64,000 nucleotides of DNA from Pseudomonas sp. Ant30-3. Lineage in GTDB: Bacteria; Pseudomonadota; Gammaproteobacteria; Pseudomonadales; Pseudomonadaceae. The notes under the pieces were generated by a model. It did no database searches and had not been told where the DNA came from. It saw nothing but the letters and a program-made list of their open reading frames with translations. Positions 8,071-18,102 of the stretch are shown here, piece after piece (the stretch's first letter is position 1; every line of letters begins with the position of its first letter). The position numbers and the translations under genes are program-made. Location: NCBI RefSeq assembly GCF_000690905.1, contig NZ_JMCL01000010.1, forward strand, positions 62,001 through 126,000, written 5' to 3'.

Positions 8071-10440
8071 TCACTTCAGCGCCGGGTCCTGCGGATTCAT
8101 CTTCTTCCAGGCCAGCATCACGGCTTGAGCTTTCGGCTCCTGCCCGCTGTCGAGGTAATACTGGATCAACGATAGACGAGCATTTCTGTTTGCGGGCTGC
8201 ACTTTCAGCAGGCGCTCCAGTTCCTCGCAGGCTTCATTCACTTTGCCGCTTTCATGCAGAGCCACCGCGAGTACATAACCGTACTGGCCGTTCTGGGGTT
8301 CCAGTTGCGCGGCTTTCTTCAAGAAAGACATGGCGGCGCCGGTATTACGGGCGCGAATCAGTGACAGTCCTTGGGCATGCTGGACCAACGCTGCATCTGG
8401 ATGCTGTTGCAGACCTGTGGCCAGCAGTTGCTGCGCTTCCGAACTGCGACCGCCAGCCTCCAGCCACTGCACAAGTGTCACCAGCGCCGGGTAAAAGTCC
8501 GGATCGCGTTTGAGCGCGGTGCGCAGCAAGCCTTCGACTTCCGAACTGCGGCCACTGGCCTGATACAGCATTGCCAGGTTCAGGTTGGCCTCTGCGCGCT
8601 CGGCAAGGCTTTTTTGCACGGCCTCGTACTCACCGATCGCCGCCTGCCAATTGGCTTGTGCGCCGCCAAGACCATTGGTGCCGACACTCAGCAGCTCCCG
8701 CGCTGCCGCGATGCGCACGGCTTTGACCGGATCTCCCAATAATGGCGTGAGCAACGGCGCTCGCTCCGGCGGTGGCAGAAACGCACTGATCGCGCGCACT
8801 GCGCTTTCTCGTACTTCTGGCGCGGAGTTTCGAAGAGCCTCGGTCGCCAGTGTCAGCGCCTGCTCGCTCGGGTACAGCGGCAGCTCAGCGAGCAACGTGG
8901 CGCGCCGAATCGCCGGCAGGTCGCTACGTTGCAGCTGTTCATCAAGGGCTTGCGCTGCGCCAGGCTGACCATTACGGATCAACCACAGGCTCTCATCGTA
9001 ACGGGGAGACTGAGGCGCGCTGGAGGCATTCCATGTTTTGAACTGGGCCGTGATTTTGTCGCCTGCCTTGGCTTGGTGGCAGGTGAGGCACGCGTCCGGG
9101 GTGCCGAGTTTTTGTGCCCGCTCCGGGTTCGGGATGCTGAAGCTGTGGTCGTGGCGAAAGTCGTTGCCCATGTAAAACTTGCCGGGCATGTGGCAATCCA
9201 CGCATTGCGAACCGGGTGTGCCCGGAGCATGACGAGTGTGTTCGATGGCGTCGTAGTTCTTCGCTTGCAGGCCCTGGCCGTCAACGCCTGCGACCGATGT
9301 CTTGCCAGCCGTGTTGTGGCATTGCAGGCAAACGCCGTTACCGGTCGCCTTCAATTCGGTGCTGTGCGGGTTATGGCAGTTGCTGCAGCGCACGCCTTTG
9401 TCGAACATTTTGCTCTGCGCAAACGAGCCGTGCTCGAAGACTTCGTCCTTGATTTTGCCATTCAGTGCGTAGAGTTCACGCGTCAGCGTACTCGGCAGGT
9501 AATCATCCATCAGCCGTTTGCCAACGGTGAAACCGTCACCCAATGGCGCCCGGCGCGCGTGGCAGCGAGCGCATGTTTCGATCTCGACGGTGGCGTCCTT
9601 GTCCATGAGGTCCACGGCGAAGCCGGTATGGACCAAATCGGGTTTTTTCGCCGACCATTCGAGGTGATTCGACGCCGGGCCATGGCAAGCCTGACAGCCA
9701 ACGCCGAGGCTGTACCATTGACTGGCGAAGGTGCCGGTAGTGGCGTCAAAATTGCGCTTGAACCCGGTGCTGTGACATTCCATACACATGAAGTTGGCGT
9801 TCTGGCTGGGTTTGCTCCAGTGCAGTGGATTCTTGAAATTCACCCCCTGACCGGCATACAGGTGAAACCAGCGGTTTTTTTCCGTATCCCACGCCACGCC
9901 CATTGCTTGCAAGCGACCTTCGCCAACTTCGATCAGGTATTGCTGCAGCGGAGCAATGCCAAAGGTGTAGGCCACTTTGAAGTCGTTGTTCTTGCCATCG
10001 AGGCCGGGCGTGTTGACCCAGAACTCATCGCCTTTGCGAGAAAAACGCAAAGTCTCTGTTTCGGCCTTGACCGTGACGTTGTTGAAGTCTCCCAGCATGG
10101 TCTCTGCCGTGGCCGGTTGCATTGCCAACTGGTGGTGAGAACCTTGCCAGTCTTTGACCTGCTCACTGTGGCAGCCTTGGCATTGCTGTTCATCGACCAT
10201 CGTGGCGGGTTTGACCGCTGGTTGTGGCTTGCTGACCGGTGCCGGTGCCGGTGCCGCAGCGATAACGGCAGGTGGAGCTACAGGCTTGGGCGTCACCGGG
10301 GCCGGGCTCAACAAAAACCAGCCGATGGCAGCGACAGCCGCCAGCAACACACCGATGGCCAGCGGGTAAAGGTATCGAGCACTGGCCTTGGAAGATGCAC
10401 CGGGGGTGGCATTGACTGCTTTGTTTTCACTTTTGGGCAT
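8071..10440 (-). CDS. Membrane-anchored octaheme cytochrome c with TPR repeats
   Basis: 789 residues from the ATG at 10440, preferred because GGAAG lies 5 nt upstream; an ATG at 10452 would add four residues. One N-terminal transmembrane helix (about 23-45) and a Pro/Ala-rich linker lead to a periplasmic heme domain. That domain has eight CxxCH motifs near residues 87, 219, 249, 290, 352, 371, 413 and 451 (CQGCH, CMECH, CQACH, CARCH, CSNCH, CLQCH, CVDCH, CLTCH). Next comes a HEAT-like stretch of helices (about 490-590), then TPR-type helices to the end. This resembles cytochrome c554-type multiheme proteins fused to TPRs. The electron donor, acceptor and substrate are unknown. The gene has no same-strand partner nearby and is convergent with the kinase gene. 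Confidence 0.85.
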   Translation of the reverse strand: MPKSENKAVNATPGASSKASARYLYPLAIGVLLAAVAAIGWFLLSPAPVTPKPVAPPAVIAAAPAPAPVSKPQPAVKPATMVDEQQCQGCHSEQVKDWQGSHHQLAMQPATAETMLGDFNNVTVKAETETLRFSRKGDEFWVNTPGLDGKNNDFKVAYTFGIAPLQQYLIEVGEGRLQAMGVAWDTEKNRWFHLYAGQGVNFKNPLHWSKPSQNANFMCMECHSTGFKRNFDATTGTFASQWYSLGVGCQACHGPASNHLEWSAKKPDLVHTGFAVDLMDKDATVEIETCARCHARRAPLGDGFTVGKRLMDDYLPSTLTRELYALNGKIKDEVFEHGSFAQSKMFDKGVRCSNCHNPHSTELKATGNGVCLQCHNTAGKTSVAGVDGQGLQAKNYDAIEHTRHAPGTPGSQCVDCHMPGKFYMGNDFRHDHSFSIPNPERAQKLGTPDACLTCHQAKAGDKITAQFKTWNASSAPQSPRYDESLWLIRNGQPGAAQALDEQLQRSDLPAIRRATLLAELPLYPSEQALTLATEALRNSAPEVRESAVRAISAFLPPPERAPLLTPLLGDPVKAVRIAAARELLSVGTNGLGGAQANWQAAIGEYEAVQKSLAERAEANLNLAMLYQASGRSSEVEGLLRTALKRDPDFYPALVTLVQWLEAGGRSSEAQQLLATGLQQHPDAALVQHAQGLSLIRARNTGAAMSFLKKAAQLEPQNGQYGYVLAVALHESGKVNEACEELERLLKVQPANRNARLSLIQYYLDSGQEPKAQAVMLAWKKMNPQDPALK

Positions 10441-10809
10441 TGCGACTTCCATAGTCCTGGTGCGGGTGCCATTTGGCGAAGGTACACATCACGGCGGTCG
10501 ATTTATTTGCCGCCGGTAAACCAGCGAAAGTATGGATTGGCGCCATCCCCACGTATTACCTCACCGATGTCGCGAGCAGGACCGCTAACGAGCCTATACC
10601 GACTTCCTGCAACGGGTCACGCACGGTGTTCTGTTGACTGCGCAACAGGGAGCGGGAGTCATCGATGTTCTACGCTGGCAGAGGAGAGCGGGAGCGTTTG
10701 CGGCGGCTATCCTGTTGAATGCGCCACCGCTCGAACCGCTGCACAAGACAGCGTTTCTGAGGGGCAGGGTAAAGGGCTGAGATTGACTTGATGCAAAGGA
10801 GCGAGCGCT
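10441..10809. other. Gene-free region between the cytochrome and SDR genes
   Basis: 369 bp between divergent genes, with no convincing coding frame. It should hold both promoters. The only clear site is the AAGGAG ribosome-binding site about 8 nt before the SDR start at 10810. No inverted repeat longer than a few base pairs stood out. Confidence 0.5.
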
Positions 10810-11592
10810 ATGGTTGCGGATTGGTCGGGTCAAGTGGCCCTGATAAGTGGAGCAGGCAGCGAACACGGCATCGGCATGGCCGTAGCCCGGCGCCTTGGCG
10901 CACAGGGTGTCCGGTTGATCGTGACGGCCAGTAGCTCGCGCATTGATGAACGTGTCACCGAACTTCGCGCGGCGGGTTTTGAGGCGCAAGGGCGGCCGGC
11001 AGATCTCACCAAAGAAGACGAGGTGCGCGCGTTGGTGACGTGGGCGCAAGCGCAGTGGGGGAGGATCGACATTCTGGTGAACAACGCTGGCATGACGATG
11101 CAGGGCAGTCCAGAAACCTGCGACGAACTGTCGGACATGAGCCTTGAAGCCTGGAACCTGGCCATCGCGCGCAATCTGACCACGGCGTTCCTGTTAACTC
11201 AAAGCGTACTGGCGGGCATGAAGAGCCGCGGGTACGGGCGCGTCGTCAACGTCAGTTCGACCACTGGCACGCGGGCGAGTACACCGGGACAGTCTGCCTA
11301 CAGTGCAGCAAAAGCTGCGATGGTGGGGATGAGCATGAGCCTGGCGCTGGAAGTTGCCCATCAGGGCATTACGGTCAATTCGTTGGCCCCCGGCTGGATC
11401 GCCACCGCATCAACGCTGCTCGAAGAGGTTGAGGCGGCGAAAGCCACTCCAATCAAAAGGGCAGGTCGACCCGAAGAAGTGGCCGCTGCGGTCGCGTTCC
11501 TTGCATCACCCGAAGCGAGCTACATCACCGGCGAGTTGCTGGTGGTCGATGGCGGCAATTGTCTGATGGAGGACAAGTCGTTGCGCAGTTGA
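10810..11592 (+). CDS. SDR family NAD(P)-dependent oxidoreductase
   Basis: 260 residues. The cofactor motif is [10 protein letters not shown] (13-22), an extended glycine loop also seen in 3-ketoacyl-ACP-reductase-like SDRs. NNAG is at 91-94, catalytic Ser at about 150 and YSAAK at 164-168. The end is typical: [12 protein letters not shown]. It is monocistronic as far as can be seen: divergent from the cytochrome gene and 272 bp before azlC. Substrate unknown; hydroxyacyl or sugar alcohol oxidation are the usual activities in this group. Confidence 0.86.
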   Translation: MVADWSGQVALISGAGSEHGIGMAVARRLGAQGVRLIVTASSSRIDERVTELRAAGFEAQGRPADLTKEDEVRALVTWAQAQWGRIDILVNNAGMTMQGSPETCDELSDMSLEAWNLAIARNLTTAFLLTQSVLAGMKSRGYGRVVNVSSTTGTRASTPGQSAYSAAKAAMVGMSMSLALEVAHQGITVNSLAPGWIATASTLLEEVEAAKATPIKRAGRPEEVAAAVAFLASPEASYITGELLVVDGGNCLMEDKSLRS

Positions 11593-11864
11593 TCGTCTCT
11601 TCGAACTTTCAACAGGCGTGCGGCATGGGTGAAGCGCATGACCAATACGATGAAGGTAAGGATTTGACGGCATGCAGCCGAATATCAATGGCTGGGCGTA
11701 GACCAGCAGTCACCATACGATTTTCATGGACGACAGAGATCCATTGCGGCATGGTTTTCAGCTTGCCTGAAACGGGAGTGGACAGCGAAGTTCAGCCGTC
11801 CACGATCAGGCGCTGGGTCAGTGCAGGGTGATCACTTGCGCGCGGCTGATGTCACGGGAGCAAC

Positions 11865-12599
11865 ATGACTTACCGAACGGGAACAGAAGCTTTTGTACAA
11901 GGAGTTCGCACGCTGGTTCCGTTGATGCCCGGCGTCATTCCCTTCGGCCTGGTGACCGGGGTGTTGGCGATCGAAATGGGTATGTCGCCCGGCATGAGCA
12001 TCGGCATGACGTTGCTTTTTTATTCGGGTTCCGCCCAGTTGGTCGCGTTACAGCTGCTCCAAAACGGAGTATTGCCAGCCGCGATTATTGCCACCGCCTT
12101 GATTATCAATTTGCGCTTCATGATGTACAGCGCTTCGCTGGCTCCCTACCTGCACCACTTGCCCCGTCGCTACTCGTGGCCGGTGGCATACATGCTGTCC
12201 GACCAGTCCTATGCGTTGTCCATCCTGAAGTTTTCATCCGGTGAACTGGGTCGCTTTGGCCCACATTTTCACGCCGGTACAGCCAGTGCCATGTGGCTGA
12301 CCTGGCAGCTTTCAGTGATTGCCGGCGTGTCCTTGGGCGCAAGCATTCCGCAGACGTGGTCCCTGAGTTTCGCCGTACCGCTTTCATTTCTGGCGTTGCT
12401 GGTACCCAACATACGCAGCGCGCCGACCTTGGTCGCTGCAACCGTTGGCGGGCTGATCGCCGTGATGGCGGTTGATCTGCCCTATAACCTGGGTTTGGTG
12501 ACGGCTTCCATCGGTGGCATTATTGCCGGCCTGCTGACTGAAAGCGTCCGCAAAAAAAAACCTGAGCGGCGCCTGGGCGATCAGGAGGAAAGTCGATGA
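11865..12599 (+). CDS. azlC: AzlC family amino-acid exporter, large subunit
   Basis: 244 residues with several hydrophobic helices. It carries the AzlC pattern near the N-terminus (LVPLMPGVIPFGLVTGVL), LLFYSGSAQLVALQLL, and NLRFMMYSASLAPYL. AzlC with AzlD exports branched-chain amino acids or their analogues across the inner membrane. GGGAG precedes the ATG. The stop overlaps the azlD start by 4 bp (ATGA), so the two are translationally coupled. Confidence 0.9.
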   Translation: MTYRTGTEAFVQGVRTLVPLMPGVIPFGLVTGVLAIEMGMSPGMSIGMTLLFYSGSAQLVALQLLQNGVLPAAIIATALIINLRFMMYSASLAPYLHHLPRRYSWPVAYMLSDQSYALSILKFSSGELGRFGPHFHAGTASAMWLTWQLSVIAGVSLGASIPQTWSLSFAVPLSFLALLVPNIRSAPTLVAATVGGLIAVMAVDLPYNLGLVTASIGGIIAGLLTESVRKKKPERRLGDQEESR

Positions 12600-12922
12600 G
12601 TGATCTGGCTTTGTGGGGCATGTTCCTGGCGGTTGGCATCGGGACTTTCGTCATGCGTCTTTCGTTCGTCGAGCTGTATGGCCGCTGGAGAATGCCCGAG
12701 TCGCTGAGTCGAGCATTGGTGTATGTACCGGCGAGTGTGCTGGCAGCGCTGGTGTTACCAGCGGTGGTGTATCCGGGTGGCCAAAGTGGATTTGTATTCG
12801 ATAACCCTCAGATTCCCGCAGCCATTATTGCTGCCTGGGTGGCCTGGAAGACTCGAAGCACAGTGCTGACACTTGTTGCAGGTATGGCAGCACTGTGGGG
12901 TATCAAGCTCATGGTTGCGTGA
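12596..12922 (+). CDS. azlD: AzlD family amino-acid exporter, small subunit
   Basis: 108 residues with about four transmembrane helices; contains GIGTFVMRLSFVEL, a typical AzlD N-terminus. It starts inside the azlC stop with AGGAGG upstream. It forms the two-component branched-chain amino-acid exporter with AzlC. The gene is convergent with nhaA, with 70 bp between stops. Confidence 0.9.
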   Translation: MSDLALWGMFLAVGIGTFVMRLSFVELYGRWRMPESLSRALVYVPASVLAALVLPAVVYPGGQSGFVFDNPQIPAAIIAAWVAWKTRSTVLTLVAGMAALWGIKLMVA

Positions 12923-12992
12923 AAGCCGATCGGGGTTTGATCTTCCCAAATCATGCTCTCATTTCTGATCTGGACAGTACCCCACACCGAGC

Positions 12993-14366
12993 TCATTCGC
13001 TCTTTAGTTCCGCCTGTTGAGGCTTGGCGGATCGCCGTAACGCACCCCAAGTAAGGCCCACTATCGCGGCAGCAGCGGAAGCGCATAGCACGCTCAATTT
13101 TGCAGCAGCCAGCAGGGCTGCATCGTCAAATGCCAGCGACGCAATGAAGATCGACATGGTAAAGCCAATACCGGCGAGCAGGCCGACGAGGACGATGCCA
13201 GGCCAGGTCACCCCGGTGGGAAGCTCACACATTTTCATTTTGACGAGCACGTAGGAGGCCAATATCACCCCTACTGGCTTGCCGACAACCAACGCCAGCA
13301 CCACCGCGATGAACACATGTTGTGAAAGTGCATTGTCGAGATCGGCGCCTGCGAAGCTCACACCCGCGTTGGCCAATGCGAACAGCGGCATGATGCAGAA
13401 CGCTACCCATGGATGAAGTGTCATTTGAATACGCTGCACCGGGGAAAGCATCTCCCGCTGCGCTTGAAGGAGCTCTTTCAGTGGCTTGGCGACTGACTGG
13501 TCGGGAGTGTCCTTGGCAGAGAATCTATCCAGCAAATCGTGGAAATTTCTCTGGATCATATCCAGTGGTCGTTCTGTCATGGGCATTGAGCGCACTGGGC
13601 TCATGAGCCCCAGAAGCACGCCCGCCAGTGTCGGATGCACGCCCGTCTTCAGCAATCCGTACCAGATGATCGCACCCGGCAATATATAAAGAGCCATCCG
13701 GCTCAGGCCCATTCGCTGGAACATCAGTAGCAGCAGAATACCGCCTGAGGCGATGGCGATTCCCGTGTAGTCCAGGCTCGCGGTGTAGAACACAGCGATG
13801 ATCAGAATGGCCACGATGTCATCGATGATCGCCAAGGCCAGCAACAATACCCTCACGCCTCCGGGGATCGACTTGCCCAGCAAGGCAAGCACGCCGACAG
13901 CGAATGCGATATCCGTTGCAGTCGGCACGGCCCAGCCGTTACTGGCGGCTGTCCCATGGTTAATCGCAATGTAGATCAACGCCGGAACCACCACGCCACC
14001 GAGTGCCGCCCCCATTGGCAGGAGAGCCATCTTGAAGCTGGCCAGGGCGCCATCATGGATTTCCTGACGTATCTCCGCACCAACGACCAGAAAGAAAATG
14101 GTCATAAGGCCGTCGTTGACGAGGAAATGAAGGGATCGCGAGACGCTGGCCTCGCCATAACCAATGGTGATTTGCGTATGCCAAAGGTGTTCGTAGCTCT
14201 CGGCAAAAGAACTGTTCGCCCACACCAAGGCAACAATGGCTGCAATCAGCAACGCGATCCCGCTGACAGCTTCGATGTGTGAAAACCGTTCAAACGCTGC
14301 AAGCGCTTTTTCTGTAAGCACTTGAGGGCGGGGGATAGAAACAGGCAAGGGCTTATTTTCAGGCAC
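12993..14366 (-). CDS. nhaA: Na+/H+ antiporter NhaA
   Basis: 457 residues, longer than the 388-residue E. coli protein because of extra residues at both ends, as in many pseudomonads. Family landmarks are [35 protein letters not shown] and the ion-binding aspartate pair in [13 protein letters not shown] (D182, D183). It exchanges cytoplasmic Na+ for periplasmic H+ and supports pH and salt homeostasis. It stands alone on the minus strand. No regulator of the NhaR type is adjacent. Confidence 0.95.
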   Translation of the reverse strand: MPENKPLPVSIPRPQVLTEKALAAFERFSHIEAVSGIALLIAAIVALVWANSSFAESYEHLWHTQITIGYGEASVSRSLHFLVNDGLMTIFFLVVGAEIRQEIHDGALASFKMALLPMGAALGGVVVPALIYIAINHGTAASNGWAVPTATDIAFAVGVLALLGKSIPGGVRVLLLALAIIDDIVAILIIAVFYTASLDYTGIAIASGGILLLLMFQRMGLSRMALYILPGAIIWYGLLKTGVHPTLAGVLLGLMSPVRSMPMTERPLDMIQRNFHDLLDRFSAKDTPDQSVAKPLKELLQAQREMLSPVQRIQMTLHPWVAFCIMPLFALANAGVSFAGADLDNALSQHVFIAVVLALVVGKPVGVILASYVLVKMKMCELPTGVTWPGIVLVGLLAGIGFTMSIFIASLAFDDAALLAAAKLSVLCASAAAAIVGLTWGALRRSAKPQQAELKSE

Positions 14367-15023
14367 TGGTATTCTCCGCTGGCGGCCCGACCAACGCTTG
14401 AGATTAACCTGCCCTGCGCATCATGCAGCAGAGCACCCGCCCCGATGGTATGAAATGTACGGGCCTGGGCGCAAATGTTTTGCCCATCAGGCTTGCCGTC
14501 TTATCGATCATACCGGTAAATTTATAGCGTTTTGCCATCGCAGCCTGGGACCGTGCGGCCAGGCCGATACTGGATGTCGTTATTAGAGCATTGGGCCGCC
14601 GGTCGGGTGCATGAACGGAATAAACAGCTTTGGCAGAGTCGTTGCAGACACAGCGCCATAGGGCGTGAACTCGAAGCATTCCAGAGCAGTGCCGGTGGCA
14701 GCGGCTGTCACTGATATCGCGCATTGATGAGCGATCCTGTGCAGTGCTGCACTTTATTGAGGAGGCGCATGGCTGGGAGGCTGGTTGAGCAAGGCCGGTC
14801 GGGGGGGGGCAAATCGACCCGCACGTTATCCGCGTCACGACCTGCTGGTGTGACTGGCACTAATCCGAGGTTGGGCTGTCAGTAACTGGCGCCTGTGGGG
14901 ACTAGGATCGTCTCCGATAGCAAAAGTCAGGCTACGTTTAGTGTTTTCTCCAATGCCTTTGGGCAAAACGCTCGCGATGGATTGCGTCTTGGATCGATTA
15001 TTTTCTTATGCGGGCAACATTCT
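14367..15023. other. Long intergenic region upstream of the type I secretion operon
   Basis: 657 bp between divergent nhaA and the secretion ABC gene. A 144-codon minus-strand frame at 14404-14838 is Cys/Ser/Arg-rich with no family signature and is judged spurious. A run of nine G residues lies at 14801-14809. An in-frame extension of the ABC gene back to 14895 lacks homology to ABC exporters and was not used. Promoters for both flanking genes must lie here. Confidence 0.5.
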
Positions 15024-16745
15024 ATGGGTTTGCTTCTCGATCCTCGTCACGACATTGATGCCGCTTTATTGAGCTATCGCCGGGTGTTCTGGTCACTGGC
15101 GCTGTTCAGTGGTGTGATCAACCTGCTGGTGCTGGTGCCGTCGCTCTACATGATGCAGGTGTATGACCGGGTTCTTACCAGTCGCAATGAAACCACCCTG
15201 ATGATGCTCACCCTGATCGCGGTGGGACTGTTCATGTTCAGTGCCTTGATCGAATGGGTGCGCGGCGAGGTGATGATTCGCATGAGCGCCGGGCTGGACG
15301 AGGCCCTGGGCGAGCGGATTTTCGACGCCGCGTTCGCCCGCAGCCTGCGTGAGCACAACGCCAACCCGGCGCAAGTGCTGACCGATCTGGCGACACTGCG
15401 GCAGTTGATCACAGGCCAGGGCCTGATTGCCTTGTTCGATGCGCCCTGGTTGCCGATTTTCCTGGTGGTCGCGTTCATCTTCCATCCCTGGTTCGGCGTG
15501 CTGACGCTGGTGCTCGCCCTGGTGCTGGTCGGCCTGGCGCTGTGGGGCGAGTTGGCGACACGCGCGCGTCTGGGCGAGGCCAATCGGCTGGGCGTGCAGT
15601 CGTCGATCTATGTCAACAGCACCTTGCAAAATGCCGAAGTGATTCAGGCCCTCGGCATGCTCGGCCCGTTGCGCCAGCGCTGGAGCCTGCTGCAGCAACG
15701 CATCATCGCCGCTCAGGCGCATGCCAGCGATCGCAGCGCACGCATCACGTCGGCCACCCGCTTCGTGCGTATCTCGGGGCAGTCGCTGGCCCTCGGTCTG
15801 GGGGCATTGCTGGTACTTGAGGGGCAAATATCGGCGGGCATGATGATTGCGATGTCGCTGTTGCTGGGGCGAGCTCTGGCGCCAGTGGAAATCGCCATTG
15901 GTTCGTGGAAGCAATTCACCTCTGGACGCCAGAGTTACCAGCGCTTGAGTCAACTGCTCGATCAGCACCCGCGCGAGCGTCTGCGCATGCCGTTGCCGGC
16001 GCCTACCGGCGCGTTGCGTCTGGAGCAACTGTATGCCGGCCCGCCAGGCACTGCGCAGCCGATTTTGCGCGGGATCAATTTCAGCCTGGCCAAAGGTGAA
16101 GTGCTCGCCGTCGTCGGCCCCAGCGCCAGCGGCAAATCAACGCTGGCGCGGACGTTGGTCGGGGTCTGGCCGGCCATGGGCGGCTCAGTGCGTCTGGACG
16201 ACGCCGAGATCAGTCAATGGTCCCACGACGCGCTGGGTCCGCACCTTGGCTACCTGCCGCAGGACATCGAACTGTTCGACGGCAGCGTGGCCGACAACAT
16301 TGCCCGTTTTGGCGAGCAAGACGCCGACAAGATCATCGCTGCCGGGCGTCATGCCGGCATTCACGAAATGATCCTGAGGTTTCCCAAGGGTTATGACACG
16401 CCGCTGGGCCCCGGCGGGCTGGGTCTGTCCGGTGGACAGAAGCAGCGCCTCGGCCTGGCGCGTGCGCTCTACGGGCGCCCGTCGCTGATCGTGCTCGATG
16501 AGCCCAATTCGAACCTGGATGAAGCAGGCGAGCTGGCACTGGTGCAGGCGATCAGTGCGCTCAAGGCTGCGGGCAGCACCGTGGTGCTGATCACCCATCG
16601 GCCAAATGTGCTGGCAGTGGCCGATCACATCCTGGTGCTCAAGGACGGTACTCAACAAGCCTTCGGTCCACGGGACCGGGTGCTCAAGGCATTGATGCCC
16701 GCGCCAAAAGCGGTAGTGATCAGGGAGGCCGGAAAAGATGCGTGA
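15024..16745 (+). CDS. Type I secretion ABC transporter (PrtD/AprD/EexD type)
   Basis: 573 residues. An N-terminal membrane domain (about 20-300) with LYMMQVYDRVLTSRN is typical of the PrtD family. The nucleotide-binding domain has Walker A GPSASGKST (365-373), the LSGGQ signature (468-472) and Walker B LIVLDEPNSNLD (D492, E493). It energises export of RTX proteins through an HlyD adaptor and a TolC-like outer-membrane channel, both encoded next. The ATG at 15024 begins the conserved MGLLLDPR region. The stop overlaps the next gene by 8 bp. The facing RTX epimerase gene is the probable substrate, matching Azotobacter EexDEF, which exports AlgE epimerases. Confidence 0.92.
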   Translation: MGLLLDPRHDIDAALLSYRRVFWSLALFSGVINLLVLVPSLYMMQVYDRVLTSRNETTLMMLTLIAVGLFMFSALIEWVRGEVMIRMSAGLDEALGERIFDAAFARSLREHNANPAQVLTDLATLRQLITGQGLIALFDAPWLPIFLVVAFIFHPWFGVLTLVLALVLVGLALWGELATRARLGEANRLGVQSSIYVNSTLQNAEVIQALGMLGPLRQRWSLLQQRIIAAQAHASDRSARITSATRFVRISGQSLALGLGALLVLEGQISAGMMIAMSLLLGRALAPVEIAIGSWKQFTSGRQSYQRLSQLLDQHPRERLRMPLPAPTGALRLEQLYAGPPGTAQPILRGINFSLAKGEVLAVVGPSASGKSTLARTLVGVWPAMGGSVRLDDAEISQWSHDALGPHLGYLPQDIELFDGSVADNIARFGEQDADKIIAAGRHAGIHEMILRFPKGYDTPLGPGGLGLSGGQKQRLGLARALYGRPSLIVLDEPNSNLDEAGELALVQAISALKAAGSTVVLITHRPNVLAVADHILVLKDGTQQAFGPRDRVLKALMPAPKAVVIREAGKDA

Positions 16746-18102
16746 TGTAACCCCAGCAGCTGCTCACGATTCGATGCCGAACCTGCGTGACACCACAACG
16801 CTGCCCCGCGCCAGTTCTGACGCCGGGGCCGCCGCACGCTACGGCATGGGTTTCCTGATTCTGACGCTCGGCGCCTTCCTGCTCTGGGCGTTCCTGGCGC
16901 CGCTCGACCAGGGTGTGGTCGGCAGCGGCACTGTGGTGGTCGCCGGCGAACGCAAGGCGGTGCAATCGCTCGTCGGCGGGGTCGTGGAAAAACTGTCGGC
17001 CGGTGATGGTGATCGCGTCACTCAGGGTCAGTTGATGGTGCAGCTCAACACGGTGCAGGCGCAGTCGCAACTGGACGTCACCCGGGGCAAGTTGCTCAAC
17101 GATCGCGCCGTCGAGGCGCGGTTGATTGCCGAGCGCCTTGGTTCTGCCGAGATTCAATGGCCGGAGGAGCTGACTGAACGCGCCGCCGAGCCGCGCGTCA
17201 AGGCCGCGATGGCATTGCAGAGCCAGTTGTTTCTGACCCGCCGGGCAGAGTTGGGCAGCCGCCTGCAGATCATCGAACACGAGGCCGCCGCATTGCAGCA
17301 GCAATTGCAGGGCTACGAAGGCGTCAAGCGCAACTACGATGCGCAGATGCGCTTCCAGCAGCAGGAGCTGGAAGGCCTGCGCGATTTGGCCCGTGAGGGC
17401 TACGTCCCGCGCAACAAACTCTTCGAGTCCGAGCGCAATGCCGCCCAACTGGCCGGGCAGATTGCGTCCGGGATCGGCGATGTCGGGCGCACGCGCCAGG
17501 CGATCAACGAAAGCCGTCTTAAGGCGTTGCAGGCGCAGCAGGAGTTTCGCCGTGATGCTGAAACCCAGCTCAGCGAAGTCTCTGCCGAGGCTGCGGGTTT
17601 TGCCGATCAGATGCGTGCCTTGCAGTTTGAAGTCGACAACGCGGCGATCCGTGCGCCGGTGTCGGGGCAGGTCATGGACGTGAGCATTCATACGGTCGGC
17701 GGCGTGGTGCAGGCCGGTCAAACGCTGATGCAGGTGGTACCGCTGGATGCGCCAATGGCAATCACGGCGCGATTCGAGCCACTGATGGCGAACAAATTGC
17801 GCCCGGGGTTGCCGGTGCATGTGCATTTCACAGCGCTGCAACGGGTCGATACGCCGACGGTCACTGGCACGGTGAGCACGGTGTCGGCGGACCAGTTGAT
17901 TGATGAGCAGACGAAGCAACCGTACTTTTCCGCCAAGGTCGAAATCCCCGCTGAGACCGTCGCCTCGCTGCAGACAGCCGGGCTGCTGGTGCGTCCGGGC
18001 ATGCTCGCCGATGTCACCGTGGTAACGGGGGAACGTACTTTGATGAATTACCTGATGAAACCGTTGCGTGAGCGCTTGCTCGCAGCGTTCAAAGAGGAAT
18101 GA
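16738..18102 (+). CDS. Type I secretion HlyD-family periplasmic adaptor
   Basis: 454 residues. A cytoplasmic N-terminus is followed by one transmembrane helix (about 41-58, FLILTLGAFLLWAFLAPLDQ), then the HlyD/PrtE landmark GTVVVAGERKAVQ. A long coiled-coil region (about 120-300) and a C-terminal beta-barrel section with RAPVSGQVMDV come next. It bridges the ABC protein to the outer-membrane channel. It overlaps the ABC gene by 8 bp and the TolC-type gene by 4 bp, so all three are one operon. Confidence 0.92.
   Translation: MRDVTPAAAHDSMPNLRDTTTLPRASSDAGAAARYGMGFLILTLGAFLLWAFLAPLDQGVVGSGTVVVAGERKAVQSLVGGVVEKLSAGDGDRVTQGQLMVQLNTVQAQSQLDVTRGKLLNDRAVEARLIAERLGSAEIQWPEELTERAAEPRVKAAMALQSQLFLTRRAELGSRLQIIEHEAAALQQQLQGYEGVKRNYDAQMRFQQQELEGLRDLAREGYVPRNKLFESERNAAQLAGQIASGIGDVGRTRQAINESRLKALQAQQEFRRDAETQLSEVSAEAAGFADQMRALQFEVDNAAIRAPVSGQVMDVSIHTVGGVVQAGQTLMQVVPLDAPMAITARFEPLMANKLRPGLPVHVHFTALQRVDTPTVTGTVSTVSADQLIDEQTKQPYFSAKVEIPAETVASLQTAGLLVRPGMLADVTVVTGERTLMNYLMKPLRERLLAAFKEE

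Noticed and set aside
8929..10791. Plus-strand open frame of 620 codons
   Set aside because: It is fully antisense to the octaheme cytochrome gene, whose minus-strand product has eight CxxCH motifs; the plus-strand translation has no signature. GC-rich third positions produce long antisense frames.
14404..14838. 144-codon minus-strand ORF upstream of the secretion operon
   Set aside because: Composition (Cys/Ser/Arg/Met-rich) and absence of motif or ribosome-binding site suggest chance.
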